Below, one piece after another: positions 1-8,987 of a DNA stretch of 64,000 nt. The DNA is from Leptolyngbya sp. KIOST-1. GTDB taxonomy: Bacteria > Cyanobacteriota > Cyanobacteriia > Phormidesmidales > Phormidesmidaceae. The notes below the pieces were generated by a model that searched no databases, was not told where the DNA came from, and worked only from the letters and a program-made list of their open reading frames with translations. The stretch spans positions 2,604,001 through 2,668,000 of the forward strand of contig NZ_JQFA01000002.1 of NCBI RefSeq assembly GCF_000763385.1, in the 5' to 3' direction. The translations under genes and the position numbers were made by a program. Every line of letters starts with the position of its first letter. The first letter of the stretch is position 1.

Positions 1-408
1 TTTACCTAGGTCCCCTTTTCCACAAAAGAACCGCTGACCTTTAGCAAAACTGGCCGACGTTTAAACCAATTGCCCAGGATCCAACCATGGACATTTAATC
101 ACCAAAACCAACGCCATTATTGCTCTACCTGGGGAAGCAAACCCTCCCAGCAATGTCCCAGAGATTGCTCTATCCAACGGCGGGGATCACCCGTCCTGAC
201 ATGATCCCAAGGTTAAGCATTTATAAAATAACGTTGCACCTTCTATAAATCAGCGTAATAATAAACCAAGAGGGAACGCAGTAATTTTATCTGCAACTTT
301 ATCATCGGTTCTCGCAGTGATATAAGCCATTGCGAGATTCTTTTTGCCCAGAACAGTCCACCGATAACATTTCTGGTTTATTCATTAAAAAGCTGCCGGA
401 GTCACAAA
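1..408. other. Intergenic region at window start
   Basis: No coding sequence or RNA gene is recognisable. The stretch from about 220 to 380 is AT-rich compared with its surroundings and probably holds the promoter of the small zinc-ribbon gene that follows, but I could not fix a promoter. Confidence 0.5.
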
Positions 409-597
409 ATGATTGGTCATTCTCAACAAGTTCACTGTCCAAACTGTGGGCATTTGGCCGAAAGGCACCACATTGACCCCGACCAGTTGGTGCGTACCCA
501 ATGTGCGGCCTGTGATTATCTCATGATTACCTGTGCTCAGACGGGCAAAGTGATCGAGGCCTATGCTCCAGGGCTGTTTGCCGCCTCAGCCCGCTAG
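409..597 (+). CDS. Small zinc-ribbon protein
   Basis: A 62-residue protein with two CxxC pairs (CPNC near residue 10 and CAAC near residue 33) that would form one zinc ribbon, followed by a short conserved-looking tail (CAQTGKVIEAYAPG). Small proteins of this type are widespread in cyanobacteria and are often labelled 'replication restart DNA helicase PriA', apparently because of the zinc ribbon. There is no helicase domain here, so that name should not be carried over. Its function is unknown. The ATG start is preceded by a weak GGAG-like box (gccggagtcacaaa). It stands alone, with the codA gene about 240 bp downstream. Confidence 0.75.
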   Translation: MIGHSQQVHCPNCGHLAERHHIDPDQLVRTQCAACDYLMITCAQTGKVIEAYAPGLFAASAR

Positions 598-690
598 GGG
601 CTGCGCCAGGGATAGGGGAGAATTGCGAAGTCCACGCCACCCGGTTGACCCGGCTCAAATGCTTCGATCTCCTTCTCTCTGGTGCATTCT

Positions 691-719
691 CCCCGGCCCA
701 CCTGCCTGGTAGGCCGGGG
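691..719 (+). terminator. GC-rich hairpin, possible terminator
   Basis: The arms CCCCGGCC (691-698) and GGCCGGGG (712-719) form a perfect 8-bp stem. It lies about 95 bp beyond the small zinc-ribbon gene and upstream of codA. No long T-run follows. Just downstream (about 731-765) the phrase 'tgggt.tcccactttt' occurs twice in tandem. Confidence 0.35.
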
Positions 720-840
720 ACACTTGTATTTTGGGTTTCCCACTTTTTGGGTCTCCCACTTTTACAGAGCCGATCCCCAGTTCATCAAGTTGCTATAGTC
801 GAAGCCAGAGTACGGTGCGCTTTGGGGCAGGCCTGGGGGT

Positions 841-2073
841 ATGGATACTATTCTGCGCAGTTGTCGGCTCCTCAACGGAGAGGTGATCGACATCGGATTG
901 GACAATGGGCTGATTACGGCTATGGAGCCCCACCTGGGGGCAGAGGCAGCTCAGGACATTGTGGTGGGGGGAAAGCTCGTTAGCCCTCCCTTCGTCGAGT
1001 CCCACGTCCATCTGGACTCGGCTCTCACGGCTGGGCAGCCCCGCTGGAACCAGAGCGGCACGCTGTTTGAAGGCATTGAAATCTGGCGCGATCGCAAGCA
1101 GTCCCTCAGCCTGACAGACGTGAAGGAACGGGCGATCGCCACGCTCAAACTTCAGGCCGAACAGGGGACCCTGTATGTACGCAGCCATGCCGACGTCAGC
1201 GAGACAAATCTGGTGGCGCTCACGGCCCTGCTAGAGGTGCGCGACGCGGTCAAAGACTGGATCACAGTCCAGGTCGTCGCCTTTCCCCAGGATGGCCTCT
1301 ACGGCAGCCCCGGCAATCTGGAGCTGATGAACGAGGCGCTGAAGCTGGGGGCCGATGCCGTGGGCGGCATTCCCCACTACGAAATGACCCGCGAAGACGG
1401 CGTGCAGTCGGTGCACCGCATCTTTGAGCTGGCCCAGCACTACGATCGCCTGATCGACATTCACTGCGACGAAATTGACGACGACCAGTCCCGCTATCTG
1501 GAGGTAGTGGCCGCCTGCGCGGTGCGATCGGGCCTGGGATCGCGGGTGACCGCCAGCCACACCACCGCCTTTGCCAGCTACAACAACGCCTACGCCTTCA
1601 AGCTAATGAGCCTGCTGGCGCGATCGCAGATCAACTTCATCGCCAACCCGCTGATCAACATCACCCTCCAGGGCCGCACCGACACCTACCCCAAGCGACG
1701 CGGCGTCACCCGAGTCAAAGAACTCTGGCAGCAGGGCCTCAACGTCAGCCTCGGCCACGACTGCATTCAGGACCCCTGGTACAACCTGGGCACCGGCAAC
1801 ATGCTCGATGTCGCCGCTATGGCCGTCCACGTCTGTCAGATGACCGGCCAGGAGGAAATCGCCGCCTGCTACGACATGATCACCGCCAACGGGGCTAAAA
1901 CCCTTGCCCTAGAAGACGCCTACGGCCTCGAAGTGGGCAAACCCGCCAACCTGATTGTGCTCGATACCGACAGCCCCTACGAGGCGATCCGCCGCCGCGC
2001 CACCGTGACCCACGTTTTTTCGCGGGGCAAACTGCTGGTGCAGACCGAGCCTGCGGTGGTGCGGTGGGAGTAG
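841..2073 (+). CDS. codA: Cytosine deaminase (amidohydrolase)
   Basis: A 410-residue metal-dependent amidohydrolase that deaminates cytosine to uracil and ammonia in pyrimidine salvage. The sequence follows E. coli CodA through most of its length. The HVHLDSALTAGQPRWNQSGT segment near residue 55 carries the HxH metal ligands and substrate pocket. HCDEIDDDQSR near residue 205 has the metal-binding His and catalytic Glu, SHTTA near residue 240 has a further His, and LGHDCIQDPW near residue 300 has the catalytic Asp region. The length is normal for the family. No permease gene (codB) lies beside it, so it is not in an obvious salvage operon. Related amidohydrolases can use isoguanine or creatinine, so the exact base is an inference. 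Confidence 0.9.
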   Translation: MDTILRSCRLLNGEVIDIGLDNGLITAMEPHLGAEAAQDIVVGGKLVSPPFVESHVHLDSALTAGQPRWNQSGTLFEGIEIWRDRKQSLSLTDVKERAIATLKLQAEQGTLYVRSHADVSETNLVALTALLEVRDAVKDWITVQVVAFPQDGLYGSPGNLELMNEALKLGADAVGGIPHYEMTREDGVQSVHRIFELAQHYDRLIDIHCDEIDDDQSRYLEVVAACAVRSGLGSRVTASHTTAFASYNNAYAFKLMSLLARSQINFIANPLINITLQGRTDTYPKRRGVTRVKELWQQGLNVSLGHDCIQDPWYNLGTGNMLDVAAMAVHVCQMTGQEEIAACYDMITANGAKTLALEDAYGLEVGKPANLIVLDTDSPYEAIRRRATVTHVFSRGKLLVQTEPAVVRWE

Positions 2074-2085
2074 GGGGGTGGGGGA

Positions 2086-2141
2086 GTGGATGGGTGGATG
2101 GGTGGATGGGTGTGTGGGTGGATGGGTGTGTGGGTGGATGA
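2086..2141 (+). repeat. G-rich tandem repeat (GGGTGGAT/GGGTGTGT)
   Basis: Directly after the codA stop codon, about 55 bp of degenerate octamers GGGTGGAT and GGGTGTGT repeat in tandem. The G-runs are strand-biased: all lie on the plus strand. It could fold as a G-rich structure, but no function is shown. Confidence 0.8.
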
Positions 2142-2351
2142 GGAAGGTCAGGGTCGCCCGCAGAGCAATCGGCAAAACAGAAGTTTAAACCGATGATCGG
2201 CTAGTTCTTTCCATCGGGTCCAGGGCGGCCAATGTTCGCGTTAGCGCCTCAGCAGGGGCGACGCCCCTGGTCGACGGGGGTCTGGGGCCAACGAAATGGC
2301 CCCGGCAGCAGATCTGGCTTTAGCCCCCAGTTGTGCGCCACTAGTCTAGAC

Positions 2352-2453
2352 CTAGGATTGGCGGGCAGAAATATAACAACTCTTGCTGTAGGTGTTGGGT
2401 GCCGGGTGCCAGGTGTCACGAATGGTTGGCCAACACACGCCGCAGAGTACTAG
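2352..2453. repeat. IS630-related MITE, copy 1
   Basis: A 102-bp segment bounded by CTAG at both ends. Its right end reads GCCGCAGAGTACTAG, which in reverse complement (CTAGTACTCTGCGGC) closely matches the terminal repeat of the IS630-family element at 28.2 kb (CTAGTACTCTGAGGC). The interior, including GGCAGAAATA, CTTGCTG and CAGGTGTCA, matches the element at 23388-23475 in the same relative orientation. It has no coding capacity. It occupies much of the 464-bp gap between codA and the SDR gene; the rest of that gap shows only the G-rich repeat. Confidence 0.7.
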
Positions 2454-2537
2454 CAAGGAAAACCTGGTAAGCCGTGTCCGCCCGTTGCCTCACCCCAACC
2501 CCTCCCCCAGGGGCGAGGGATCCACAATTTTCCCCCT

Positions 2538-3302
2538 CTAATGAAAGTAAGAGGCTCCATTGATATCAAACGTCGCCCCCGTGGCGTGGGGCGCTAGCCC
2601 CGCCACCAAAAACGCCACCAGATTGGCAACATCCTGCGGCTCCGCCGGAGCTCCCATGGGAATGTCCCGGGTCACGTACTCAGCCCCCCGCTCGGCCATC
2701 ACCTGCTCAATGCGATCGGTGCGCACAAAGCCGGGCGCGATCGCGTAGGCCCGCACCCCATCGCGGGCAAACCCCTTGGCCAGGCTGCGCGTAAGGCCAA
2801 TCACCCCGCCCTTCGAGGCCGCGTAGGCCATATACTCTGGCCCATCGCCCCGAAACGCAGCCCGACTGGCCAGGTTCACCAGGGTGCCGCCGCCCTGGGT
2901 TTGGAAGTGGCGCACGGCCTCCCGGCACAGGTCGGCCATGGCCACCAGATTGACCTGTAGGGTTTCCTGCCAGGCCATTGACCACCGATCCCAGTCGGCG
3001 ACGATGGGGGCGGCGGGCATGGTGGCGGCATTGTTCACCACGGCGTCAATCTGCCCGCGCCAGTCCAGTCCCCGCCGCCATAGATCTACCGCAGCCCCAG
3101 GCACAGCCAGATCGGCCTGTACCAGGCTAAGGCGTTCATGGCCCAGATCGGCGGCGATCTGGTTGGCCTCGGCCTGGCCCTGGCTGTAGTGGAGCAGGAG
3201 CGAGGCCCCTGCCCCGTGCAGCGTGCGCGCGATCGCCTCGCCAATACCACGGGAGCCCCCCGTGACCAATACCGTGCTGTTCTGCAAGTCAATTAACGTC
3301 AT
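2538..3302 (-). CDS. SDR-family oxidoreductase (FabG-like)
   Basis: A classical short-chain dehydrogenase/reductase of about 254 residues. TGGSRGIG at residues 14-21 is the Gly-rich NAD(P) motif, NNAAT is the NNAG-type motif, the catalytic Ser lies in NLASRAAF, and the catalytic Tyr and Lys are in YAASK. PGFVRTD follows, as is usual. Similarity is closest to 3-oxoacyl-ACP reductase-like SDRs, but the substrate cannot be read from the sequence. I start at the ATG at 3302, since this places the nucleotide-binding motif at the usual distance; an in-frame start 42 bp upstream would add an atypical Trp-rich leader. It diverges from the HLIP genes. Confidence 0.85.
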   Translation of the reverse strand: MTLIDLQNSTVLVTGGSRGIGEAIARTLHGAGASLLLHYSQGQAEANQIAADLGHERLSLVQADLAVPGAAVDLWRRGLDWRGQIDAVVNNAATMPAAPIVADWDRWSMAWQETLQVNLVAMADLCREAVRHFQTQGGGTLVNLASRAAFRGDGPEYMAYAASKGGVIGLTRSLAKGFARDGVRAYAIAPGFVRTDRIEQVMAERGAEYVTRDIPMGAPAEPQDVANLVAFLVAGLAPHATGATFDINGASYFH

Positions 3303-3437
3303 CAACCATGGCCACCAGGGGGAACGGGCCCAACCTTTCGCCATTTAGCGCATCCCTCATGCAGGGACCAGGGCACCGATAGCCAATGTACAGCGGAGAT
3401 GACGCCAGCGGGAATGTAAATCGTATTGCAACATTTG

Positions 3438-3455
3438 TTTACATTGCGTTACAAT
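3438..3455 (+). promoter_or_regulatory. HLR1 box (RpaB-binding motif) of the first hli gene
   Basis: TTTACATTGCGTTACAAT matches the HLR1 consensus (two TTACA-type direct repeats spaced two bases apart) without mismatch. HLR1 is the site bound by the response regulator RpaB, which controls high-light and photosystem I genes in cyanobacteria. It lies 35 bp upstream of the HLIP start codon, a position suited to repression under low light. Confidence 0.75.
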
Positions 3456-3489
3456 TTCTCTACGGAAATACCAAAGGAGAACAGTACCT

Positions 3490-3702
3490 ATGACTACTAA
3501 TGGCTACACCACCGAAGAGGGCGGTCGTCTTAACAACTTCGCTGTTGAGCCTAAGGTTTACGTCGACAGCAGCCAGCAGTTTGGCTTCAACGAGTACGCC
3601 GAGAAACTCAACGGTCGCCTGGCCATGATTGGCTTTGTGTCCGCCGTCCTATTTGAAGCCATTACTGGCCACGGCATCGTTACCTGGCTGACCAACCTCT
3701 AG
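3490..3702 (+). CDS. hli: High-light-inducible protein (one-helix CAB/ELIP family)
   Basis: A 70-residue one-helix chlorophyll-binding protein. The signature [23 protein letters not shown] (about residues 37-59) contains the ExxxGRxAM chlorophyll-binding motif at the start of a single membrane helix, with the usual C-terminal helix end. Such proteins sit in thylakoids, bind chlorophyll and carotenoid, and dissipate excess energy or protect newly made photosystem II assembly intermediates. The soluble N-terminal part (about 36 residues) is typical of HliA/B-sized members. The ribosome site AAGGAGA is 12-18 bp before the ATG. A second, shorter hli gene follows, and the HLR1 box upstream suggests RpaB control. 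Confidence 0.92.
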   Translation: MTTNGYTTEEGGRLNNFAVEPKVYVDSSQQFGFNEYAEKLNGRLAMIGFVSAVLFEAITGHGIVTWLTNL

Positions 3703-3802
3703 ATTTTGCCCAACCCTGGCCTGGACCCGCCGTCCTGTGAATCTTTCAATCGTATTCATTCGATAAAGTCATCATCTCCAGACCCCGCCCTCCAAAAATA
3801 GT

Positions 3803-3818
3803 GTTACATTAAGTAACA
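3803..3818 (+). promoter_or_regulatory. HLR1-like box of the second hli gene
   Basis: GTTACATTAAGTAACA has a perfect first HLR1 half (GTTACA) and a second half with one mismatch (GTAACA); it also reads as an imperfect palindrome. It lies about 45 bp before the second HLIP start, so this gene may have its own light-responsive promoter. Confidence 0.5.
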
Positions 3819-3861
3819 GGATATTGATTTTCGCACCTCTATCATTTAGGAGATATCCACC

Positions 3862-4005
3862 ATGGAAACCAACGAAACCAAGTTCGGCTTTGTTAACTTC
3901 GCAGAAACCTGGAATGGTCGTCTGGCTATGCTGGGCTTCGTGATCGGTGTGGCTACTGAGTTCCTAACTGGTCAGGGCATCCTGTCTCAGATCGGCCTGA
4001 TGTAG
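3862..4005 (+). CDS. hli: Small high-light-inducible protein (HliC-like)
   Basis: A 47-residue protein whose ATG follows TAGGAGATATCCACC. It reads METNETKFGFVNFAETWNGR and continues into LAMLGFVIGVATEFLTGQG. It therefore has the one-helix CAB/ELIP core with ExxxGRxAM and almost nothing else. The size matches the short HliC/ScpB class, which pairs with larger Hlips in thylakoids. The predicted role is chlorophyll and carotenoid binding for photoprotection or photosystem II assembly. It lies 159 bp after the longer hli gene on the same strand, with its own HLR1-like box. Confidence 0.9.
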   Translation: METNETKFGFVNFAETWNGRLAMLGFVIGVATEFLTGQGILSQIGLM

Positions 4006-4045
4006 TCCATCGGTTCTTGATCGCTATCACAACTTAATCAATGCC

Positions 4046-4082
4046 GAGGGAGGGAGCTTAAGTCTGAGCCCCCTCCCTTTGC
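4046..4082 (+). terminator. Probable terminator after the hli genes
   Basis: The G-rich arm GAGGGAGGGAGCT and the C-rich arm AGCCCCCTCCCTTT form an imperfect hairpin about 45 bp beyond the second hli stop codon. It is followed by a short T-run. Confidence 0.5.
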
Positions 4083-4178
4083 ACGTTGTCTATGCTGCTC
4101 ATTAAGCCAATCACTGGGGCTATGGGCAGCAAAGTCCTTAAAATAGAGATAGACCACTACCTAGAGACGAGATAATCC

Positions 4179-4418
4179 ATGGAAACCCTGGCCCTGACCT
4201 CCGATAATGTCGAGCAGGTGCTCGACGAATTGCGCCCCTACCTGCTCGCCGACGGTGGCAACGTAGAACTGGTCGAAATTGATGGCCCCGTCGTTAAGCT
4301 GAGGCTGCAGGGGGCCTGTGGCTCTTGCCCGAGTTCAGCGATGACGCTGCGCATGGGTATCGAGCGCCGCCTGCGCGAATTTATTCCCGAAATTGCTGAG
4401 ATTGAGCAGGTGTTTTAG
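4179..4418 (+). CDS. nfu: NifU C-terminal-domain Fe-S scaffold protein
   Basis: A 79-residue Nfu-domain protein. The CGSCPSS motif near residue 48 supplies the CxxC pair that holds a bridging 4Fe-4S cluster in a homodimer. In cyanobacteria and chloroplasts such NifU/CnfU-like proteins assemble clusters and pass them on to photosystem I and ferredoxin. The protein is the whole domain and nothing else, the normal length for the cyanobacterial form. The start codon lies after GAGACGAGATAATCC. It is followed 70 bp later by serS and is probably transcribed separately. Confidence 0.92.
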   Translation: METLALTSDNVEQVLDELRPYLLADGGNVELVEIDGPVVKLRLQGACGSCPSSAMTLRMGIERRLREFIPEIAEIEQVF

Positions 4419-4479
4419 GAATCCTGATATTCTGTTCTCTTGGCAACGGCTTTTGCCCACGCCAAGGATCAGATTTTAG

Positions 4480-5766
<1,287 letters not shown>

Positions 5767-5770
5767 GGTC

Positions 5771-6190
5771 TTAGAGGGGAAAACGATAGACGATCGCCCC
5801 GGTGTCTTTGACCTCAAAGGAGGCGTTAAGCACTCGGGCTTTTTGGTCCAGAAACGCCTTGGCCTGCTCAATGGGAATCTGGGCTGCCGCCGCGAACTGA
5901 ATGATGGTCAGGTCGCCGGCCTGATTCTGGAGCAGCTGCAAAAACAACTGCTCCTGCTGGAGCGCCAGCGTCTGGGTTGACTGCTGGCTCTGGTGACGGC
6001 GATTCCAGGTTAGACAACCGCCTAAAGCTGTGGGAACCAGGCCAAAAATGACCAGAGCAACCCCAGCTTCGGCGGAGTCCTCCGGCTCAAACTCATCGCC
6101 GGAGCCAATGGCGTATACGGCCGCCAGCAGCAGAGTTGAGAGGCCAAACAGCAGGCATAGGTTCGCCAGTGACTTCTGAAACGTTCGCAT
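5771..6190 (-). CDS. Two-helix membrane protein with cytoplasmic C-terminal domain
   Basis: About 139 residues from the ATG at 6190. Two hydrophobic segments (LCLLFGLSTLLLAAVYAIG and AGVALVIFGLVPTALGGCL) are joined by an acidic loop (GDEFEPEDSAEA). A soluble, Gln-rich helical region follows, and the last ~45 residues (DLTIIQFAAAAQIPIEQAKAFLDQ) look like a small winged-helix-type fold. I do not recognise a named family. An in-frame upstream start at 6262 is possible but would add an unlikely leader. It converges on serS with only 4 bp between stop codons. Confidence 0.65.
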   Translation of the reverse strand: MRTFQKSLANLCLLFGLSTLLLAAVYAIGSGDEFEPEDSAEAGVALVIFGLVPTALGGCLTWNRRHQSQQSTQTLALQQEQLFLQLLQNQAGDLTIIQFAAAAQIPIEQAKAFLDQKARVLNASFEVKDTGAIVYRFPL

Positions 6191-6268
6191 ATCCCAATCT
6201 CTCTCTATGGCAATGATTGTAGCCATCCCAGGGGAGAGTGGGGTTGCTAGCGTTGTTCTCAACCAACG

Positions 6269-6655
6269 TCAACCCTGCGGTGAGAAGAGCTGCCCCAGCA
6301 CCGATAGGCGGGAGCAGTGCCAGTAGTCGATGTGAGAAATCACTTTGCCGTCGGCTCCCAGGGCTAGTTCGCTGTGCCCTGGAATGCTCATTCGCGGCTG
6401 CCAGGGGACAGGGGCGACCCAGCGGAGGGTCCAGCGGGTGTTAATTTGAGCGGGGTTGGCATACTCAATGCTGTGCAAGTCTAGCTCCACGGATTTGAAC
6501 CAGCGATTGATCAATCCGATCATGCGCCGATAGCGATCGACACCGCGAAACTCGTTGAGCGGGTCTTTGAAGTACACATCGTCAGCGTACAGGTGATAGC
6601 TCTGATCTTGAGGAAAGCGCTCGTAGTCGAGGCGAATCTGTTCCAGGATATCCAT
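6269..6655 (-). CDS. DUF2358-family protein (SnoaL/NTF2-like)
   Basis: A 128-residue protein resembling the DUF2358 family of cyanobacteria and plastids. The N-terminal LEQIRLDYERFPQDQSYHLYADDVYFKDPLNEFRG segment is the characteristic 'Y..DV.F.DP...F.G' pattern. The alternating strands after it suggest an NTF2-like cone, which usually forms a ligand pocket. The biochemical role is not known. It is transcribed away from the amino-acid transporter ATPase and toward the small membrane-protein gene. Confidence 0.75.
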   Translation of the reverse strand: MDILEQIRLDYERFPQDQSYHLYADDVYFKDPLNEFRGVDRYRRMIGLINRWFKSVELDLHSIEYANPAQINTRWTLRWVAPVPWQPRMSIPGHSELALGADGKVISHIDYWHCSRLSVLGQLFSPQG

Positions 6656-6753
6656 AGCGAGACTGGCGCTCTACTCACCGGGGCAGGGAAAAAGTAGCAT
6701 GGCCCGTTTGAGCCTGCTCACCCTTCAGGGTAACGCTCCAGTCAATTGGAAAG

Positions 6754-7533
6754 CTAAAGAATCTGGGACAGGAATTTTTTGGTGCGCTCTTCCCGGGGAT
6801 TGCTGAAAAACTCCTGGGGGGTGTTTTCTTCCACCAGGTAGCCGCCGTCCATCAGCACCACGCGGTCGGCCACCTCGCGGGCAAAGCCGACTTCGTGGGT
6901 GACGCAAACCATCGTCATCCCCGATTTGGCCAGCCCACGCATGACGTCCAGCACCTCCCGCACCATCTCTGGGTCGAGGGCGGAGGTGGGCTCGTCAAAC
7001 AGCATCACCTTGGGCTGCATGGCCAGGGAGCGCGCGATCGCCACCCGCTGCTGCTGTCCACCGGACAGCTGCCCCGGAAACTTGTGGGCTTGCTCCAAAA
7101 TGCCGACCCGATCCAGCAGCTGCATCGCCACCTCCTGGGCCTTGGCCTTGGGCCAGCGACGCACCCAGATCGGGGCCAGGGTGACGTTTTGCAGCACGGT
7201 AAGGTGGGGAAACAGGTTGAACTGCTGAAACACCATGCCCACCTCGCGGCGGATGGCCTCAATGTTTTTGAGGTCGTGGGAAATGGTAATGCCGTCTACC
7301 TCAATGGAGCCTTTTTGGTAAGGTTCGAGGGCATTGAAGGTGCGAATAAAGGTGGACTTACCCGATCCAGACGGCCCCATGACCACCAGCACTTCGCCCT
7401 TGTAGACCGTCATACTGACGCCTTTGAGCACGTGAAAGCCGTTGTCGTACCACTTTTCCACATCGCGAGCGACAATCACTGGCTCAGTACCCATCTGATG
7501 GGCTGGTGGTTGCTCCGTCTGAAACTGTGTCAT
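6754..7533 (-). CDS. Amino-acid ABC transporter ATP-binding protein (GlnQ/AapP family)
   Basis: A 259-residue ATPase of a polar amino-acid uptake system. Walker A is GPSGSGKST near residue 53, the signature is LSGGQQQR, Walker B is [12 protein letters not shown], and the switch His is in CVTHEVGFA. It is the last gene of the natF-natG-natH cluster, 233 bp after natH, so it probably energises that transporter. In Anabaena the equivalent permease uses the shared ATPase BgtA; here the ATPase is encoded beside the permease genes. The first ~16 residues are a loose extension; the core starts at [13 protein letters not shown]. Confidence 0.92.
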   Translation of the reverse strand: MTQFQTEQPPAHQMGTEPVIVARDVEKWYDNGFHVLKGVSMTVYKGEVLVVMGPSGSGKSTFIRTFNALEPYQKGSIEVDGITISHDLKNIEAIRREVGMVFQQFNLFPHLTVLQNVTLAPIWVRRWPKAKAQEVAMQLLDRVGILEQAHKFPGQLSGGQQQRVAIARSLAMQPKVMLFDEPTSALDPEMVREVLDVMRGLAKSGMTMVCVTHEVGFAREVADRVVLMDGGYLVEENTPQEFFSNPREERTKKFLSQIL

Positions 7534-7766
7534 GAACGTTTTCCTCTTAGGTGAGACCCTGAGACGGGTCGCTAACGACGCAAAAACAACAACGAATTCA
7601 AAGCATTAGACACGTTAATCGCAGGCGAGTAATGCTATTTTGCCTTAACCCTAAGGGGTTTCTGAACGCCAGACTGTTAACTGTTACACGGAGAGACATT
7701 TAGTCGCGATCGCGCCCCAATCATCCCCGGCTTCAGCCACCGCCCAAGCCTCCTTTTAGGCAATGG

Positions 7767-8984
7767 TTAATGGTCAGTATTGAGTTTTTCTTCGATACGG
7801 CGACTGCCCAGGGACATGGCGTAGCAGAACACCCAGTAGATCACCGCCAAAAACAGGTACATCTCGGCAAAGCGCCCTAGGTAGGTCGGGTTTGCCAAAA
7901 TGGAGCGGCCAATGCCCAGCAGCTCCGCCAGGCCCACAACGGCCAGCAGGGTAGTGTCCTGAAACAGGCTGATAAACTGCCCCACGATCGCCGGGATGGC
8001 AATTTTGAGCGCCTGGGGCAGGATGATAAAGCCCAGGGTCATGGGCTTATTGAGCCCCAGGGATGCAGCCGCCTCGTGCTGGCCTCGGGGCACCGCCTGA
8101 AGACCGGCGCGTACGTTTTCGGCCAGGTAGGCGGCGCTGAAGAGAGCCAGGGCAATGATCGCCCGCAGAATGCGATCGGGCCGAGACCCCACTGGCAGAA
8201 ATAGCGGAATCATCACCTGCCCCATGAACAGCAGCGCCACCAGGGGCACCCCCCGCACCAGCTCAATGTAAATGGTCGACAGCCAGCGCACCAGCGGCAG
8301 GGCACTGCGCCGCCCCAGGGCCAGCAGCAGCCCCAGGGGGAAGCAGAGAACAATGCCGCTGACAGCGGTAAATAGCGTCAGCAGTAGCCCGCCCCACTCG
8401 TTGGTGCGCACCGGGGTGAGCCCCAGGCCACCGCCAATCAGCCAGATCGCCACAAAGTAGGACAGGAACCACAGGAGCGAGAGAATATTACCCATGCCGC
8501 GCACCCGCCGCCCCACCTGACGACCGGCCGCAGCGCTCACCGCCACCAGGGCCACAATCGGCAGCAGTTGCAGGGTACTGGGCCGGGTGGGCGGGAAGAT
8601 CACAATAAAGGCGCAGACAACGGCAAAGCCAATCAGAATGTTGCGGCTAAACAGGGTGGACAGGTTGCGCCCCAGCACCCCCCACGACAGCCCCGCCAAA
8701 CCGCAGATCATCGCCAGCAGCGCCCAGATGCGCGGATACAGGGCCGGGGGATAGGTGCCGGTCATCAACAGGTCGAAGTTGTTGGGTATTACCTGCCACT
8801 GGGCCGTAGTCAGGGCCCAGTGGATCAGGCTCAATATCCCGCCGCCCAGCACCAGCACCAGCACCACCGTCAGCAGACTATTGAACCAGTCGCTGAACAG
8901 ATTTTTTTTGGCCCAGGCAACCGGCCCCAGGGCCAGGACCTCTGGGGGCGCAGAGGACAACGAATCGGGGGTTACGGTGGTCAT
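7767..8984 (-). CDS. natH: Amino-acid ABC transporter permease (NatH/AapM-like)
   Basis: A 405-residue inner-membrane permease of the polar amino-acid (HisM/GlnP) family. It has several extra N-terminal membrane helices compared with the ~220-residue GlnP type, as in AapM/BztC. The EAA loop that contacts the ATPase reads EAAASLGLNKPMTLGFIILP near residue 310. With NatG it would form a heterodimeric channel. Its start lies 3 bp after the natG stop codon, so the two are translationally linked. Substrate breadth (acidic and neutral polar amino acids in Anabaena N-II) is inferred from family and gene order. Confidence 0.88.
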   Translation of the reverse strand: MTTVTPDSLSSAPPEVLALGPVAWAKKNLFSDWFNSLLTVVLVLVLGGGILSLIHWALTTAQWQVIPNNFDLLMTGTYPPALYPRIWALLAMICGLAGLSWGVLGRNLSTLFSRNILIGFAVVCAFIVIFPPTRPSTLQLLPIVALVAVSAAAGRQVGRRVRGMGNILSLLWFLSYFVAIWLIGGGLGLTPVRTNEWGGLLLTLFTAVSGIVLCFPLGLLLALGRRSALPLVRWLSTIYIELVRGVPLVALLFMGQVMIPLFLPVGSRPDRILRAIIALALFSAAYLAENVRAGLQAVPRGQHEAAASLGLNKPMTLGFIILPQALKIAIPAIVGQFISLFQDTTLLAVVGLAELLGIGRSILANPTYLGRFAEMYLFLAVIYWVFCYAMSLGSRRIEEKLNTDH

Positions 8985-8987
8985 CGC

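Noticed and set aside
645-983. Open frame upstream of and overlapping codA
   Set aside because: It overlaps the strongly supported codA start in another frame, has no recognisable motif and includes a hairpin and short direct repeats.
2232-2453. Open frame of about 73 codons
   Set aside because: Its second half is the IS630-related MITE; the translation has no protein-like features.
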